A stretch of DNA of 64,000 nucleotides from Myoxocephalus aenaeus. Lineage: Eukaryota; Chordata; Actinopteri; Perciformes; Cottidae. The stretch covers positions 1,517,001 through 1,581,000 of the forward strand of contig JBAMJR010000050.1 in the NCBI GenBank assembly GCA_038501785.1, read 5' to 3'. Under the pieces are notes generated by a model. That model had not been told where the DNA came from, ran no database searches, and saw nothing but the letters and a program-made list of their open reading frames with translations. Positions 1-13,300 of this stretch are shown here, piece by piece; position 1 is the first letter of the stretch, and each line of letters starts with the position of its first letter. The translations under genes were made by a program, and so were the position numbers.

Positions 1-1606
1 TGAGAACTGACAAAAAGTATCAGTCAAACATCTGTTGTTGCTAACTAGCTGGCCAACAAAAAATGTCAAGACACTGCAAGTCTTTGTTATTGTTTTTCTA
101 CTGTTTTTTTTCTACCCCTATTTATAGCTCACCAGATGAGGGTTTTTACGTCTCTCGTGAGCAGTAAAGCGCTCTATTGATGGCCCCTCGGGAGTCCTGC
201 GCAGTGTTTTAAAGGAACACCAGGGTCTTAAAGAAGGCAATACGTTCCACAAATGTTGACTTACAGAAAAAGGTTCCCCTGCTTTTTTTTTTAACGTGAA
301 ATATTGAGTGCCACATTTTTTGCACTCTCTCTACTTACTCGTTGCTCTGTAAACTCTGCAGGGTGTGGCGACAACCTTAAAACCCAGTCAGTGTGTCTTC
401 CATTGTTTGGTGTTCACACAACCTGAGCAGGGTTTGAACTGCAGGGAGCTGAGGGTCAACCTTCAAGGCTAACCATTCAGGCCAACGCGGAAACGTCACC
501 TGAGCTAATTCAAGTCAGCTAACAAGTGTTTTTGTTGTTGTTGGTTTTTCTGATAATTTTTAATGCAAATATTGGACAAGAAATATGACTTGCCGTGCGA
601 TTGATTGTACGTGATTGCGTCTGTTGAATGCTGGGCTGCCACTGGGTGAACTGTAATGTCCGTGACATGTGGCTAAATCCTGGAATACAGGACATTGCCA
701 TTTAACCATGGCTGTTTCTCAATAAACACATTTCACCTGGGAAACTGGATGGGGCAGAGGAAAGTCACTCACCATCACAGCAGAGACCAGGGTTCACGTC
801 CCAGCACGGCTTCTGGTTTGATCCTATTGACCACAACAAGCAGTGGGAAGGCAGTGAGGGATCATCTCCTTGTTGCATCACTCCACACTCTCTTTTCTAA
901 AAACAAGTTGGAATGTTTTAGAACTAACAGGTTGACTCTGCAGCACACTCCTAAAAATATGTATTACCACCAACATGTGGTGCCTCAGCTGACTAACACG
1001 TGACCATGTTGTCGTGATAACAGTACTGAAAGGCAAAAGCCTGAACCTTCGTGTGGATGAAATATTTGATTTTCTTCCAAGCTTGAACTGAACAAAACTG
1101 GTCAACACTTGATATTTCTGTCAAAAGGTATATTCTGGTCCATTGAAGTGTAAAACTGAACTTAAATAAGTGAAAAGGACAAGGGTCCCTAAATGCATAT
1201 ACAAGAATGAATGTGTTGACGAAGTCTTTAATCGAGAATACTTTTTTCAGGCGTGAGTTCATCAGCTAAACACGGGCTCTGGAATTTCCTCGGTATGTGC
1301 GCATGTGCACGGGTGGGAGTGTCCATGTGTGCAAAGTGCAATTGAAAATGATAAGCGATCCAGTTGGAAGCCGAGTCAGGGCTCCATCCTGTGATGTAAC
1401 AGCTAATGACAGTAAATGAGTTGAGCTCTTTGCTCGGGCAGATCAGTGGCTTCCAGAGGAAAAGAGCCTGCGGTTCAGTCTAAGTGCTGGCTTGTTATTT
1501 CTGAAGTGAATGGAGTTTGTTATCACAGCTTGCTCCCCCTCTGTCACTCTGCAGAGCGACAGAGCAAAACCCCTGCTGCGTTTCTCATGCTAAACACCAC
1601 ATGACT

Positions 1607-1610
<4 letters not shown>

Positions 1611-1678
<68 letters not shown>
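1611..1678. repeat. (CA)n microsatellite
   Basis: An uninterrupted AC dinucleotide tract of about 68 bp, typical of fish intergenic DNA. It is flanked by unique sequence and likely to be polymorphic in length. Confidence 0.97.
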
Positions 1679-1680
<2 letters not shown>

Positions 1681-1850
1681 ATGAGAAGGAAGAAAGGCTT
1701 GCATGCACATATATTTATGTTGCAATATGTATGTAAGTATGTAGAAAAGAGATGTGTTTGAGGTTGGAGGAGCTCATGGCGTGCGACTCGCCGGCTACCG
1801 CCATGGCTTTGCTTACATGTTACTTATCTTATCTGCTTATCACGTTGGCA

Positions 1851-1851
<1 letters not shown>

Positions 1852-1928
<77 letters not shown>

Positions 1929-1930
1929 TA
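1852..1930. repeat. (CA)n microsatellite, interrupted
   Basis: An AC dinucleotide tract with 'catacacac' interruptions, which suggests an older, partly decayed repeat. It lies about 170 bp from the first tract and 90 bp before the third, so three CA tracts sit within 480 bp. Confidence 0.96.
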
Positions 1931-2017
1931 CAATCTTGTTGGTATGTACCAAAGTAACCAGTATTTTGGCAGGTGTTCCTCAGTTTCCTTTATCAGGATA
2001 AGATAATCTTCCATTTG

Positions 2018-2020
<3 letters not shown>

Positions 2021-2081
<61 letters not shown>

Positions 2082-2083
2082 CA
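2021..2083. repeat. (CA)n microsatellite
   Basis: An AC dinucleotide tract of about 63 bp with one CACG interruption near its right end. It is the third CA tract of this local cluster. Confidence 0.96.
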
Positions 2084-3053
2084 AAGCAATAAGTACTCAA
2101 GTACTCTCCTACAACTTGAAATATAAGTGCTTTACTTGAATATTTCTGATGCAAACAACTTATTCCCCTACTAGTAGTTGTAGTTATTGATAACTTTTCA
2201 GAGAAACGTATGATGTTTAAAACTTGTAAAAAAGTATACGTGGAGCAGGTGCACCCACTGTTGACACATCTCAGTCTGAAAGAGACCATTCCCCATGACT
2301 ACTTTTACTTGTAGTAATTAAAGAGACAGATGTCAGCTGAAGAATGTCCAACCCTGAGAACCTGGCCGACAGTGAAACAAACTCGTCCCTAAAAGAAAAC
2401 ATCAACCAGCGGAACAGGGGAGTGTCGCGCGTCACTCGGCCTCTGTCCTCAGAGCTGCAGCCTCAGACGTAAGCCGCCGGCTGACAGGACGCAGGAATGT
2501 CTGCCTCTGCATACCGGCCTGAGCCTGCGTGCGTCAGGAGGCGGCTGGCAGCAGCAACTGCTGCTGTTAACAGTGATGCGTGCCGGTTAGTGTGGGAACA
2601 TGGAAACTGTAGTGGGGAAGACGATCTATTGTCTGGCCAGTGACATGAAATGTCAGATTAGACTATTCGAGGGAACAACCTGTGCAGGAGATCATGAGCA
2701 TTGGGTGCAGCAGTAACACGTCTCTTACTGGTTTGACCTGCCAACAGAGACGTCAGCTTCATGCGACACACAAGGTCTCCCTCAGGAAGCTGTTATGCCG
2801 AGGTAGTGAATAAACCACCTGTGAATAAACCACCTGCTGAGCTCCATGAGACAAATCTCGTTATCAATGTAGTCACTTGAGGCCTCGCTCATCAGGCAGG
2901 GCACCTCCACTATAAAATGTTGAGGGAAACCCTGTGATGTGTCATCATATTATTTACTAATCATCACTGTTTGAAGTTCAGTATTTCTCAAGCCTGTTTA
3001 GCGGCTGCCGTCTGTAGCGTTTGCCCTCAATACTGGATCAATTTCCCAAATTG

Positions 3054-3286
3054 CAGTGGCGGGCCGTGGATTGTGTACCTAGGCCTGCTGTATAACAGCT
3101 GATTGTGGCGCGCGGCTCAGCTTCCCAACGCTGATTGGCTTTCGCAACTCAGCGTTGGGGTGAATTGAAATATTTGAACTCTGGCAAAAAAAAAACGCTT
3201 TTTCGCCTCATTTGCGCCGCCCGGCGAAATTTCTTCCGCAACCATCCGCGTCTGTTCTTTGACTTTGACTTGGCGGCCCGCCACTG
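3054..3286. mobile_element. hAT-type MITE with perfect 8-bp TSD
   Basis: A 233-bp non-autonomous element. The left end begins CAGTGGCGGGCCG and the right end finishes with its exact reverse complement CGGCCCGCCACTG, giving 13-bp terminal inverted repeats. Both sides carry the same 8-bp direct repeat CCAAATTG (3046-3053 and 3287-3294), the target-site duplication length of the hAT superfamily. The inside has no coding capacity and includes GC-rich patches and an A-run. Seen directly: inverted repeats and duplication. Known: hAT elements make 8-bp duplications. Inferred: mobilised in trans by a hAT transposase. The perfect duplication suggests a fairly recent insertion. Confidence 0.9.
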
Positions 3287-3294
3287 CCAAATTG

Positions 3295-6200
3295 TCTCCA
3301 TTAGTCCCACCATTTGAACATGGGAGTTCAACACCAAAGGTAGCGCTGCTGTGAGTGTGAAATCATTTTCTTGAGTGTATAGACAACATTTCACTCAAAA
3401 TGTATGAAGATATCACATAAGACTGCTGTGAAAACGTCTCCAGGTGACACCTATTCACATGTGCTGAAGGGCACAGGAGGAAATTTGTTCTGACCTTCAG
3501 ATAGGTCACATCAAGTCATCTGGTCTCACACTCCAGCCTTGAAGACATACTTTTGATTAGCATCATCATGGGAGAAGTCCATTTTTTGTTCTCCCAGTTT
3601 CAGCATGTTCTAGTAAACGTCTGCACTGCCAAGAGGACAGGATAAGCCAGATTCCTGCACAAATATCGAGAAAGTTGATCTTTCTGAAGTCTCAAAACAA
3701 GTAGAGTATTGGAAGCAAGTCAAAAGATGTCATCCCTTTGGCAGATCCTTCTCATCACTTTACAGAAAATAAGATTTAAAGATCCCAAGTTGTCGCTCAG
3801 CATCTCTATCCTACAAACTGCTGTTGTAATACAACAAATTAGACTTGTGAAGTGTTGTTTTTGCTCCAGAAATATCTAAGATTCCATGAGCAGCCGGAAT
3901 AGTCTGCTGGATCAATCTTCAGCTGCGCTCTTGAGTGAAAAGCTCAAGGATGTTTGCCCTTAAGGGAACATTTAGTGCAAATACTTGCAGGATTAGCACA
4001 GGCTCTGTGAGCTCCGAAGCAAAAACACAAGGTGCAACGATGTGGGGTATGCACCTGGCCTGGACTATGTGGATGAGCCCAGTGTGGTCGCACCTGGGAG
4101 ACAGGCTCAGGTGAGTTTAGAGAGCTTGTCAATCACAGTCCTGGTCGCCCCGCGGCAAGCTGCCAGTTCAGATTTACTGCCCTGTTTGGGTTTAAACCTG
4201 AGCTTGTGTTCTGAGATCTGTTCTATATAAACATGCAACCATGTATTCTACACACTCGTGTGCGCCCACAGACACACAAGCACACGAGCAGATTATCTTG
4301 GATGTTTATACAGAACAACTGGAGCACAGATCTGATAAGGCTTATCTGATCCTTATCGGAGTAATTCTCACGCACCTGTGTGCAGCTTAGAGAATGTGTA
4401 TGTGTGTTGTTGTTTTTTTACAACACACAGAAACTGACAGCAACATATTTCTGCGTTTTACAAATGATGTTGGAAGTCTGTTTTTTTGTGCCCTTTCACC
4501 AGCACATTCCTTTACCTGGTATTCCCACAGGGTTCCAGTAGCTCTTATGTGTTTGTCCCCAACAAGTAAACTAATACAAACAGAGTAGATGGAACCATTA
4601 GTCAATTACAGATATAAAGTCAAGCTGTTTTATAGTGAGAAAGAATGATAAGATAATGACGGCATCCTGTGAGGTCTCGGCACATCCTGCTGCAGCAGTA
4701 AATGTTTATTTCCTGGATTAGACTGGGTTAGATATCAACAGTTTTACATATTACTGTGTCGTTTTTGTAAAGTTGTCTGACGGCAAAAAGAAATTCCAAC
4801 ATGAAGAAGATCCGGGCCCGTCTGTTAGATCCAAGCCAGACTGTGGACAGACCTCAGAGAGTTCAGTTTCTGATCTAGGAGGTTGAGTGAAGATTAGGTA
4901 TGTTTGTATTGAAGTTGGCTATTGTCTTGTGAGTGATGATGAGAAAAATGCGCATGACCTTTTTTTCTTTGTCCGTAAATTCAACACTTTGTGCACACGG
5001 AAATTAAATTACATTAATAATAACTTAATAAAGAAGTTAATATTATTAACAAAGTAGCAAATAATGTGTACGGTCTTTTTTTAAGTCGGCTACATTTGCA
5101 CAAATTTAAAATGAGTTTTTCCCCCGGACACTTACTGGTCATCATACATTAGACTAGTCTCCATAAACCAGTCAAACTATTTTTTTTGTGACAGTACAGT
5201 ATTTTCATGTTTGTCAAGTTTAACAGATGACTCGTGATCGTGTAAAATCAATCAATGAAGATTGATACATATAGATCCAGGCGTCTGGAAGGCCACACTG
5301 CACCAATGGTACATCTTTATGTTGCTCTCCTGTGTACCAGGATGTGCAGACAGGATCGGAAATGAGACGTTCATGTTAGATATGCAAGCATGTGTTTAGT
5401 ATTTAGTCGTTCTATACAACCGGACAACATGCGCGTCTAAAAAAGCAGTAGCACTCCTGCTTCAGTCGTTGTTGAACAGGCGAACAAAAAGCAGAAACTT
5501 CACTTGCTGTTTTTGTCATGCAAAACATAATTTGAAGATAAAAAGAACACAAATCTAGTTCTCTCTTTTCTTTGAAGTGTTAAGACCTCTCAGAGAATAT
5601 TGATTTACTCCTAAAAGACACACAACTGCTTATTTAAGGCTTAGTGACACTATCTGATTGACTGTTTTCCGTGGACTCGGCTCAGTCAGATCAGATCTAC
5701 AGCCCCGCCTCTGTGGCATCACACACCTCGCTGAGCGTGCCAGCATTCTGAAATGACAGAAAAAAAAGCCCACATGCTTTGGCACGTTATTGTCGCATGC
5801 GTGATAATCTGGCTGCAGCAGAAACAGAGCGGCGATGAGGGGCCCGATAGGCGGCAGCCAGCCGCTGGTGGAGCGGCTCCACCGAGTGTGCCGAGGAGGT
5901 GAGAAGGAGAAATGTGATAAGATTGTTGTTACATCTCTGTTCCGGATTTGCTAGTAAAGTATTTGATCCACAGTAACATTAGACAAATCCTCTTTTCAAG
6001 GGAAATCACATGAGGATATATTACATGTATACATTTCAATACACATTTAGGTGTGAATGAATCAGAGTGCAAAAGCTGTCAACAAAAACCATGCAGAAAG
6101 TAAACGTGAAGCTTGATCAGACATCCAGTCATCCACAAACAAATCAGAGAACAGAATGGTGTTTCCCTGGTGAAGCACTGAGCACACCTCATACAATAAA

Positions 6201-6527
6201 AAGGAATACTTGCTATGGAATAATTATGACATAATCTGGGAGTTGGGATTTATTCCTGGGAAGTAACTTTTAAATCCAGGGGAAACTTTCAAAGACTACA
6301 CTAAGGTAGTATTTTCCACACTACATGCAATGAAATCTTCCATCCGGACCTCCAAAACCCAAAGTCCCCACCTCCCTACATTGAGGGCATATTCCTTTCT
6401 GCATTGGCGATGAATATTGGCAGTGGACATCAATTGCCCACTGCAAAATCAGGCATTTTCAAAGCAATTCCCAGGGTAACTGAGCTGGGAGTTCTTTTTA
6501 TCAACAAGAAGCTTTCTCCGTCTTTGC
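3295..6527. other. Intergenic, no gene recognised
   Basis: This is mostly unique AT-leaning sequence. The short open frames around 3.9-4.6 kb lack splice context and resemble no family known to me. A GC-richer patch near 5690-5900 contains several short palindromic words but no recognisable exon. Confidence 0.5.
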
Positions 6528-7273
6528 TTAATGCTCTTGTGTTAGCTTTCTGTTAGCATCTCTTATGTTAACGGGTTGGTTTTGACCCATGTCTTAAATC
6601 AGCTGTGAAATACACTAAAAACAATGATCTATCATCCAATTTGTTTCTCATCTCTAGGTTACCTTGTTAGGCTTTCTTATCCATGACAATATTGTTGTAT
6701 GTTTTAATATTTTTGGTGTGGGCCTCTGTGCCTTTTCTTTGTCAGGACACCCCTCGATTTCAATTAAAATGGTAAAATGAACCTCAAGAGAATCATATAA
6801 ATAAATAAAAGGTTGTTGTGTTACCTGACTATTACTGAGGGGTATTAGAACACATCTCTTAAATACATTTGTTTTATTTATTTTTTAATTTTAATATTAT
6901 TAACTATAGTAACATCTATGGTGTTACAGGTCAATTTCGACCCATAAATATTTACTTCAAGAAAAAGGCTAAAAAGTCATTTTTTCAGCAATATAACTTT
7001 AATACAAACACAAAATGAAAAGCAGAACAAGTCATAACACAAAATATAGATTTGCAAGTTCAAACAAACAACAACCAATCAAGCAAATCTTATTTTAATA
7101 ACTGAGTCGAAACTGACCCGAACAACACAAAGGTCATAATTTCAACCAGAGCATTTTGTTTTTAAATAGAGGTTCCTGACAAAGTCAAAAAGTCAAAACA
7201 ATTATGTGGTTCTTTTATGCATTTAAAAACCTAAAACGAGTCGGTGCCGACCCTAACACAAGAGGAAGGTTAA
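6528..7273. mobile_element. piggyBac-type MITE bounded by TTAA
   Basis: A 746-bp interval including its flanking TTAA copies (6528-6531 and 7270-7273). Just inside are matching ends: the left reads CTCTTGTGTTAG and the right is its exact reverse complement, CTAACACAAGAG. The interior has several GACCC/GGGTC words ('ttttgacccat', 'tttcgacccat', 'aaactgacccg', 'gccgaccc'), typical of common fish piggyBac-like MITEs. No transposase frame is present. Seen directly: TTAA duplication and 12-bp inverted ends. Known: piggyBac elements integrate at TTAA. Inferred: non-autonomous derivative. Confidence 0.85.
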
Positions 7274-7689
7274 TATGTATGAGAGCATAATCGATCACAC
7301 AATACAGTGCTGGCATCAAGTTTTTTTGTTTCTTCTGTCAGATGACGGCATGAATGTGACTTTTGATATGATCGAATGTTTTATTTTGGCATTTACCTAA
7401 AGTTTATAGGAACTTTGTGTCAAGGTAAAAACAACCCTATTGCTGAATGTTGATATTAGAGGTTTCTGCAAACCAAAGATTACATTCAATGGTAGGCCTA
7501 ATGTAATCCATACAATATATGTGGCTACTACACTTTAAGTATGGTTAAGATCAGGGAAAGCCAATGGCTATGGTAAACACATGTTTAAGAAAGGAGACAT
7601 AGCAAATGTTTGAATAAGATATTGGTTATGTTAGTGCATCTTAACTAAACAGCACAAAACATGCAAACAAGCCGATGTTACACTCTTGT

Positions 7690-8225
7690 TACCACTGTCT
7701 GCTGAGAGTGTCAACTGATGTCAACCTCAAAGTTATTGTATAACTTGGCAACTATTAGATGGATGCCATATCTGTTCCACACATGCAAGGTCCCTGATCC
7801 TTGGTTTATGACCAAATTGGCATTCCTAAACTAGTTAGCTAGCTAGCTTGCTAATTCCACCGTGATTTAATGCTACACTGGTTACAGAAAATGAGCCGTA
7901 CACAGTTGTCACTCATCTGGCGATAGTAATGTGGATGTAGTGTGTCGATGAAGCATCAAGTGTTTTAATCATACTCTTTTACTCTGGATTTCTACGGTTT
8001 GTAATATAACGACCGTGCCTCCACTGCTTATTTTATGGTATATACTTGAGGTTTTGCCGTAAGTGGGTTTAGTTGATAGGGAAGTTTAAGTTAGTTTTTG
8101 ATTAAAGTATTTTTAATCAAAAACATGCTAAACATGCAACATACATGTTATGTTAGCAAACATGTTAGCATTGGCGTTGTCACAGATCTGCTAGCTTGGC
8201 CATAGCATTTATTGTCAACCCTGCC
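7690..8225. repeat. Degenerate dispersed teleost repeat
   Basis: It contains phrases of a widespread fish interspersed repeat in their usual order: an 'attagatggatgccat' segment, then 'ggtttatgaccaaat', then 'catgctaaacatg' and 'catgttagcattg', then 'cacagatctgctagct'. The copy is diverged and lacks clear ends or coding potential. It is assigned from memory of the family's wording; the class (LINE-derived or other) is uncertain. Confidence 0.5.
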
Positions 8226-8901
8226 TGAGGCATTTAGTGGAAGTCTGACAGGTGACAATTCATCCGAGGTGCCACACCTGTTATGCCAACACAATGATAG
8301 AGCTATAAATAAACTCTGGATTGTTATTGAAGAGAACGTCTCGCCTTCAGCCAAAGTTTCCATAAATATATAAAGATGTTCTGTTTGCGGCACATCGCAG
8401 GTTGTGGTGTGTCTGCACAACATCTGATAGACTGACAGCAGCCATGCTGTAAATCACCTGGCGAACACACACAGATACACACCCTAAATCAGGACAGGTG
8501 AGAATAGATAAAGAAAGCAGGAGAAAAGGAGGAGGGAGTGGAGCAGGAAGGGGGATTTAGGTTAAAACCATAATTACGGACTTCGTGTTATTTTAGAGCT
8601 GCTGTCAGAGAGCTAACATGTGGAACAAAAACAATGACAGAAACTTTTTGCAGCACTTAAGCCACAAACAAACACATCCTTACCTTCTATCCAAACCCCA
8701 TGTGAGTAATGGCAGACCTGATTCATCAGCGCGTCAGTACAGGCTAAGCCTCAATAGCAAACCCAAGACTAAATAACAGCCACGAAATCAATTGAGCTTT
8801 GTTTGTGACTGTGGAGGGAACCCCCTGCATCTGGTGATCCCTGTGCTATTGATATCTGTCAAAACAACATTTCAGAAGAACCAGTTTTTAATAGCACCAA
8901 C

Positions 8902-8903
<2 letters not shown>

Positions 8904-8982
<79 letters not shown>
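8904..8982. repeat. (CA)n microsatellite
   Basis: An AC dinucleotide tract of nearly 80 bp ending in CACGCACAG. The open frames that cross it are repeat artefacts. Confidence 0.97.
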
Positions 8983-9830
8983 GAGACACATACACAGGCC
9001 AAACCTCAGCTGCTAAACACACACGCGATGGCATACTCTCAATAATGACTCACAGCTATTACCTGACACTATTAAGCATTGTGAAACACAAGCTGGGTTA
9101 CCCTTCAAGTCACTTACTGTCAGTCACTGTTTCCTCATATTTCATGCTAATCCTTTTCTTCAGACAAACACGGGCGCGCAGCGCAGAGCACAAGTATGTT
9201 TGGACATGTTGAATGTTGACAGTGAATATCCAGGCTACATGTGACAGGAGATCTGTCACGCACACTGTACATAATAGTATATATAATACATAGCTCAAGT
9301 CAATATGATAAGATACAAGATAGGGTCTGCTTCATCAGAGTCTCGGGTCAATGTCAGTCAGGAAACATGCTCAACCCGCGATAAGAGAGGCCACAAAAAC
9401 ACACTAGTTATGTAAAATGCTATCTAAACATTGCATAAAGCAGACTGGCGTCTGGTTTTGTTGGTGGGATCCCTCACCTGTCTTGAAGATGAGAAATACA
9501 CCCGTCACACGACGTGTGTCGGTGTGAGGAATGTATTTTTCCATCTTGAAAACGTTCAGCGCTCAGAGGCCTGGAGCAGCTCTCAATATAAACTATAAAG
9601 TATAAACAAGCACAGGGCCAGAGTCCTGCAGTTATAGTCAGGCTGGTGAGGAATGAGCTTTTAAGAAATATTTTTATGCTGAGTTTGACTAACCTGAGAC
9701 AAAAAAGTTTCGACCTACGATCTCTCTTTTGCCTTTTTTTTCCCATTTGCAATTATAATCAGATGGGCGTGGATCAAACTGGAGCTGCAGGTATTTTGGG
9801 CTGCTTTTGGCATTGGCACTCCTATTTTTG

Positions 9831-9890
9831 CAAGTCAGGTCAAGTCCATTTATTTATAGAGCATGTCAAAAGAAAAGTCAAAACAACATA
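9831..9890 (+). repeat. Retroelement-tail-like fragment
   Basis: The phrase 'caggtcaagtccatttattt' followed by 'atagagcat' and A-rich sequence matches the 3' portion of a very common fish interspersed repeat. It is too short to assign a family safely. Confidence 0.5.
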
Positions 9891-10329
9891 ATGAGATGAT
9901 TAAAATTATAGTAATTATAATACAAATAATTATAGCACTACATAAGACATTTTTCTAAGACAACTCTTTGGTTAATGAAGACACAAAGTAAGTCATTTAC
10001 TTACAATAACATTAGTAGAGAAAGACGGACAATGTTTGACATAAGAGTAAGTTATATGGTCTCCAATTCCTTCAATTGCAGGAATGATTTGATTTCCCAA
10101 AAGACCTATCATAGATTTGTTTTCTCTACATTGGTTACATGTAGTGTGGATTCATTTGTTGAATCTTTAGCCAGAAACTTTAATTATTTTCATGGGTATT
10201 TACGTTTGACAACAGTGTGCAAAAATGTGGGTTAGAACACAATCTACGGCACTAAAGCTGTAGTTAGAGTTGGAAAATGTCAGAGAAATATCTAATTGCA
10301 ATATATATATATATATATATATATACATA

Positions 10330-10391
10330 GTACAAACATATAAAACAAATATGTATATATATATATACATATTTGTTTTATATGTTTGTAC
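10330..10391. repeat. 62-bp perfect AT-rich palindrome
   Basis: The 31-bp arms 10330-10360 and 10361-10391 are exact reverse complements with no spacer. The outer ends are GTACAAAC and GTTTGTAC. The centre is a TA run and the left flank is another TA tract (10298-10325). On one strand this could fold into a hairpin; in duplex it could extrude as a cruciform. No gene lies near it. Confidence 0.95.
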
Positions 10392-13300
10392 TCCAATCGT
10401 AAATTTAGCTGGTTTATAGATCATTTGAATCAGGTAAATGGATGCAGTAGCTTGTTGTTGATGACCAGAACCAGTAAACGTAGCTTTCTGTGGAAAAACT
10501 GATTAATTTAGCTGAAATGTATTCATCTATTTTATTAGCAATATACTTAGCATTACTCAATACAAACTACCAACATTTTATATATTCACATTTAGTTGCA
10601 CTGATACTGAGACCTGACACTTATAATATTTTGTTTCCTAAAAAGAGTACTAATTTTATATTAATGTTATATTCAAGCATCCTTGTCGTTAGTTAGTGAT
10701 TCACTAGTAAATTAAAACCTAGATTTTATTCAAACAAATATGCAGATATATTATATTATAATAATACAATACCCCCTCCAATGTGAGAGTAGGCAGCCTG
10801 TATGTAACCTGAGAGGAGAAGGGGAAACCGGGTCTGGCTGCTGACACTAAGAGAGCACTGTATATTCGTCACTATTGCATGTATCAATACGCAGAATCTA
10901 TAAGCACATACAAATTGTTGGTCAAGTCAGAGTTGAAATGTGCAGATCTCAATTGTGTGCTTCAGTTTACTTTTTTCTCTCTGTGCAACAATAACCACTT
11001 GGTGCCAGAGAGCTGTAAATACCATGAATCAGATCCTCATGGCATCAATAGAAGTTTCAGAATGTTGCTAAGAGACAGAGGGAGCTCCTGAAATACGAAG
11101 ATCCAGGTTTGTGATTGCAGCAGCAGGCCTCTCAACCGGCGCTCCATTCCCTCTCTCACACATGGACCACCTGGGTGATCTGTTTATGGAAGCCATCCCG
11201 GCTTCTGGCCCTGAGCACATTCAAGCTATTCATGCCTCTCTTGTTTAAAGAAAGTCAATTTATAAAGTCTCCTGCACAAGCAGTATGCAGATTAGAAACA
11301 GAGTGACTTGTCCAATCAGTCCAATGCTTTCAATCTGGACATGAGGCAGCTCGGTCCTACAACACAACCACCACGACATTAAAGACTTATTCCACTGTTT
11401 TGGATTAACATTGTTCCTTTGGTGGATTATAGGAGACATCTCCAAAGATTTGTTTTCCATGCTCCCAGAGGAGCATCATGTTAAAAAAAAGAAAAAGAAA
11501 AGTGAAAAAAAAAAGAGGGGCAGGTATCACGTGTGCGTTTCGTGCGAGACCAAAGTGTTTCCACAGGTTAATTTGTAGGGAGCAGCTCCCGCTGTTGTCA
11601 CGCACGGCACAGCACTTTGTTTTGCTCCTGCCGTGAAAAGTGTTTTTGAGCTAACCCAAACACGGTCTATAGTAACAGTGATATTATCTACCTGAGCACA
11701 CGGGGCCCACCTGCGGGGCTCTGACACAGCGAGGGAGATGTTTTACCTCGTCTGCACGAATGGGCCCGGAGCAGAGGAGTGAGGCAGGGAGGGGGGAAGA
11801 CAGGCGGGGGAGGGGGGAGGGTTTTTACGAGCTAACACGCATGATGCTGTTTGGGCAGGTTGAGCCTGCAGACTCACTGACTTTTCATCAGCTAGTTTTT
11901 GTACACCTTAACGGCCACACTGTAATTAATCAGATGTCTGGGTTGGATAGGCACGCAAAGGGCTGGGTTCAAGACCTTTTGTTTGGATAGATGCCTGGTC
12001 AGGTGTGTAGCTGTATAAATAGTAACTGCCTGTTTTCTCACAACGCCTTTCGGAGAAAGTTCTATTAGAGTGGTGTGGCAGCGATACATCTCCTGACAGG
12101 AATGCGCCAACAGAGCAGCAATTATGGTTTTCTTTTCTTTATGTTTTGCATAACTGAAGATCATTTGAACTCAGCGTAGCTGAGACATTCACTGACACTC
12201 TTTGTCTTCTGAACCCTCAGTCATCAAGCAGGTGCTGCCGTTTCTGCCTCTTAACCTTTTGTCCTCCCCTCCATCCACCTGGCTGTCCCAATGGCCAAAC
12301 CGGTTTCTCTGGCATGCAGAGGGGAGTTAACCAATCTTAGAGAACGTACATTCACGGGCCGGATCTATTTCCAAATTAAACAGGAGAGTTGGGGATTGTG
12401 CCAAAATTCACACCAAAAATGTTGGCTCAAACTGCTAAACATTGCCGGCTGACACATGAGGGGCATTAATCCTAACTGATGATAAGCCTTGTTATATTAA
12501 TCAACCCATCCCCTGAAGAAACTATATATAAGTATAGTTGTCTGTTAATCCATTGTTGTCCAAAATTAAACAGTTGCGCAAACACATAACAAGAGCAATA
12601 CTGCGTGTTTTAGACACCCACGGTGTACGGAAGCACAGACAAAGTAAGTTTTCCCATAGACAATGGTATGTGACTCACATTTGTAGCACTCCCACGTCTT
12701 GGATCGGCATGAATCACCAATAGAATAATAGTTTGATGAAAAGATTAAGGTAGAAGTTAACTACACTACGACTCCCAAGATGCAATTTGGAAAGAAACAT
12801 ACAACCACAGAGCTAAAGATTATGTAGCACCACTAACTGCGAGCAGAAGTGAAAGATTGCTGCATTTATTAAACTGATTTAACAAACTGCAGCTTGAAAC
12901 AAGTTCACTTTTGATTTATGGGTTATTTTGGGATGAATTCAGCAGTAAAGGGGCAGTTATTTCCCATCTGAAACAACACATTTTGAATTTGCTACTGCTC
13001 TGGTTTGTGCCGCTGGCTGGCTTCTTCTCCACGGCAAGGACAGTCGAGGCTGATGCAGTTTCTAGAGCCATCATTAAAAAAATGTCTCCTTACAGGATTA
13101 ACAAAGTAACTATCTATCTACCCATCATGCTAAAAATGATGGACAAAACAGGATTCCTCATAAACAAAGTTGGATTAATTCAAACTGCTGGTCACAATGT
13201 ACAGTGCCTTTACATTATCCAGGAAAGTCCCGTGTTGCATGTCCTTGATTATTCTAGCATCTGATTCTCATGCTGGGGGTTGCTGTGCAGCCATGCAGCT

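Larger units (their letters stand above)
1..3045. other. Gene-free flank, distal to foxq1
   Basis: I recognise no coding exon on either strand. Every open frame is short, and the longer ones here are histidine-threonine or cysteine-valine runs read through (CA)n tracts. The stretch holds three CA microsatellites, listed separately. Around 2085-2330 there is AT-rich sequence with 'acttttacttgtag' motifs that may be a very decayed copy of the fish repeat seen intact near 31.5 kb. In other vertebrates this side of FOXQ1 is a gene-poor interval towards EXOC2 (established synteny), which fits the lack of exons. Confidence 0.6.
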
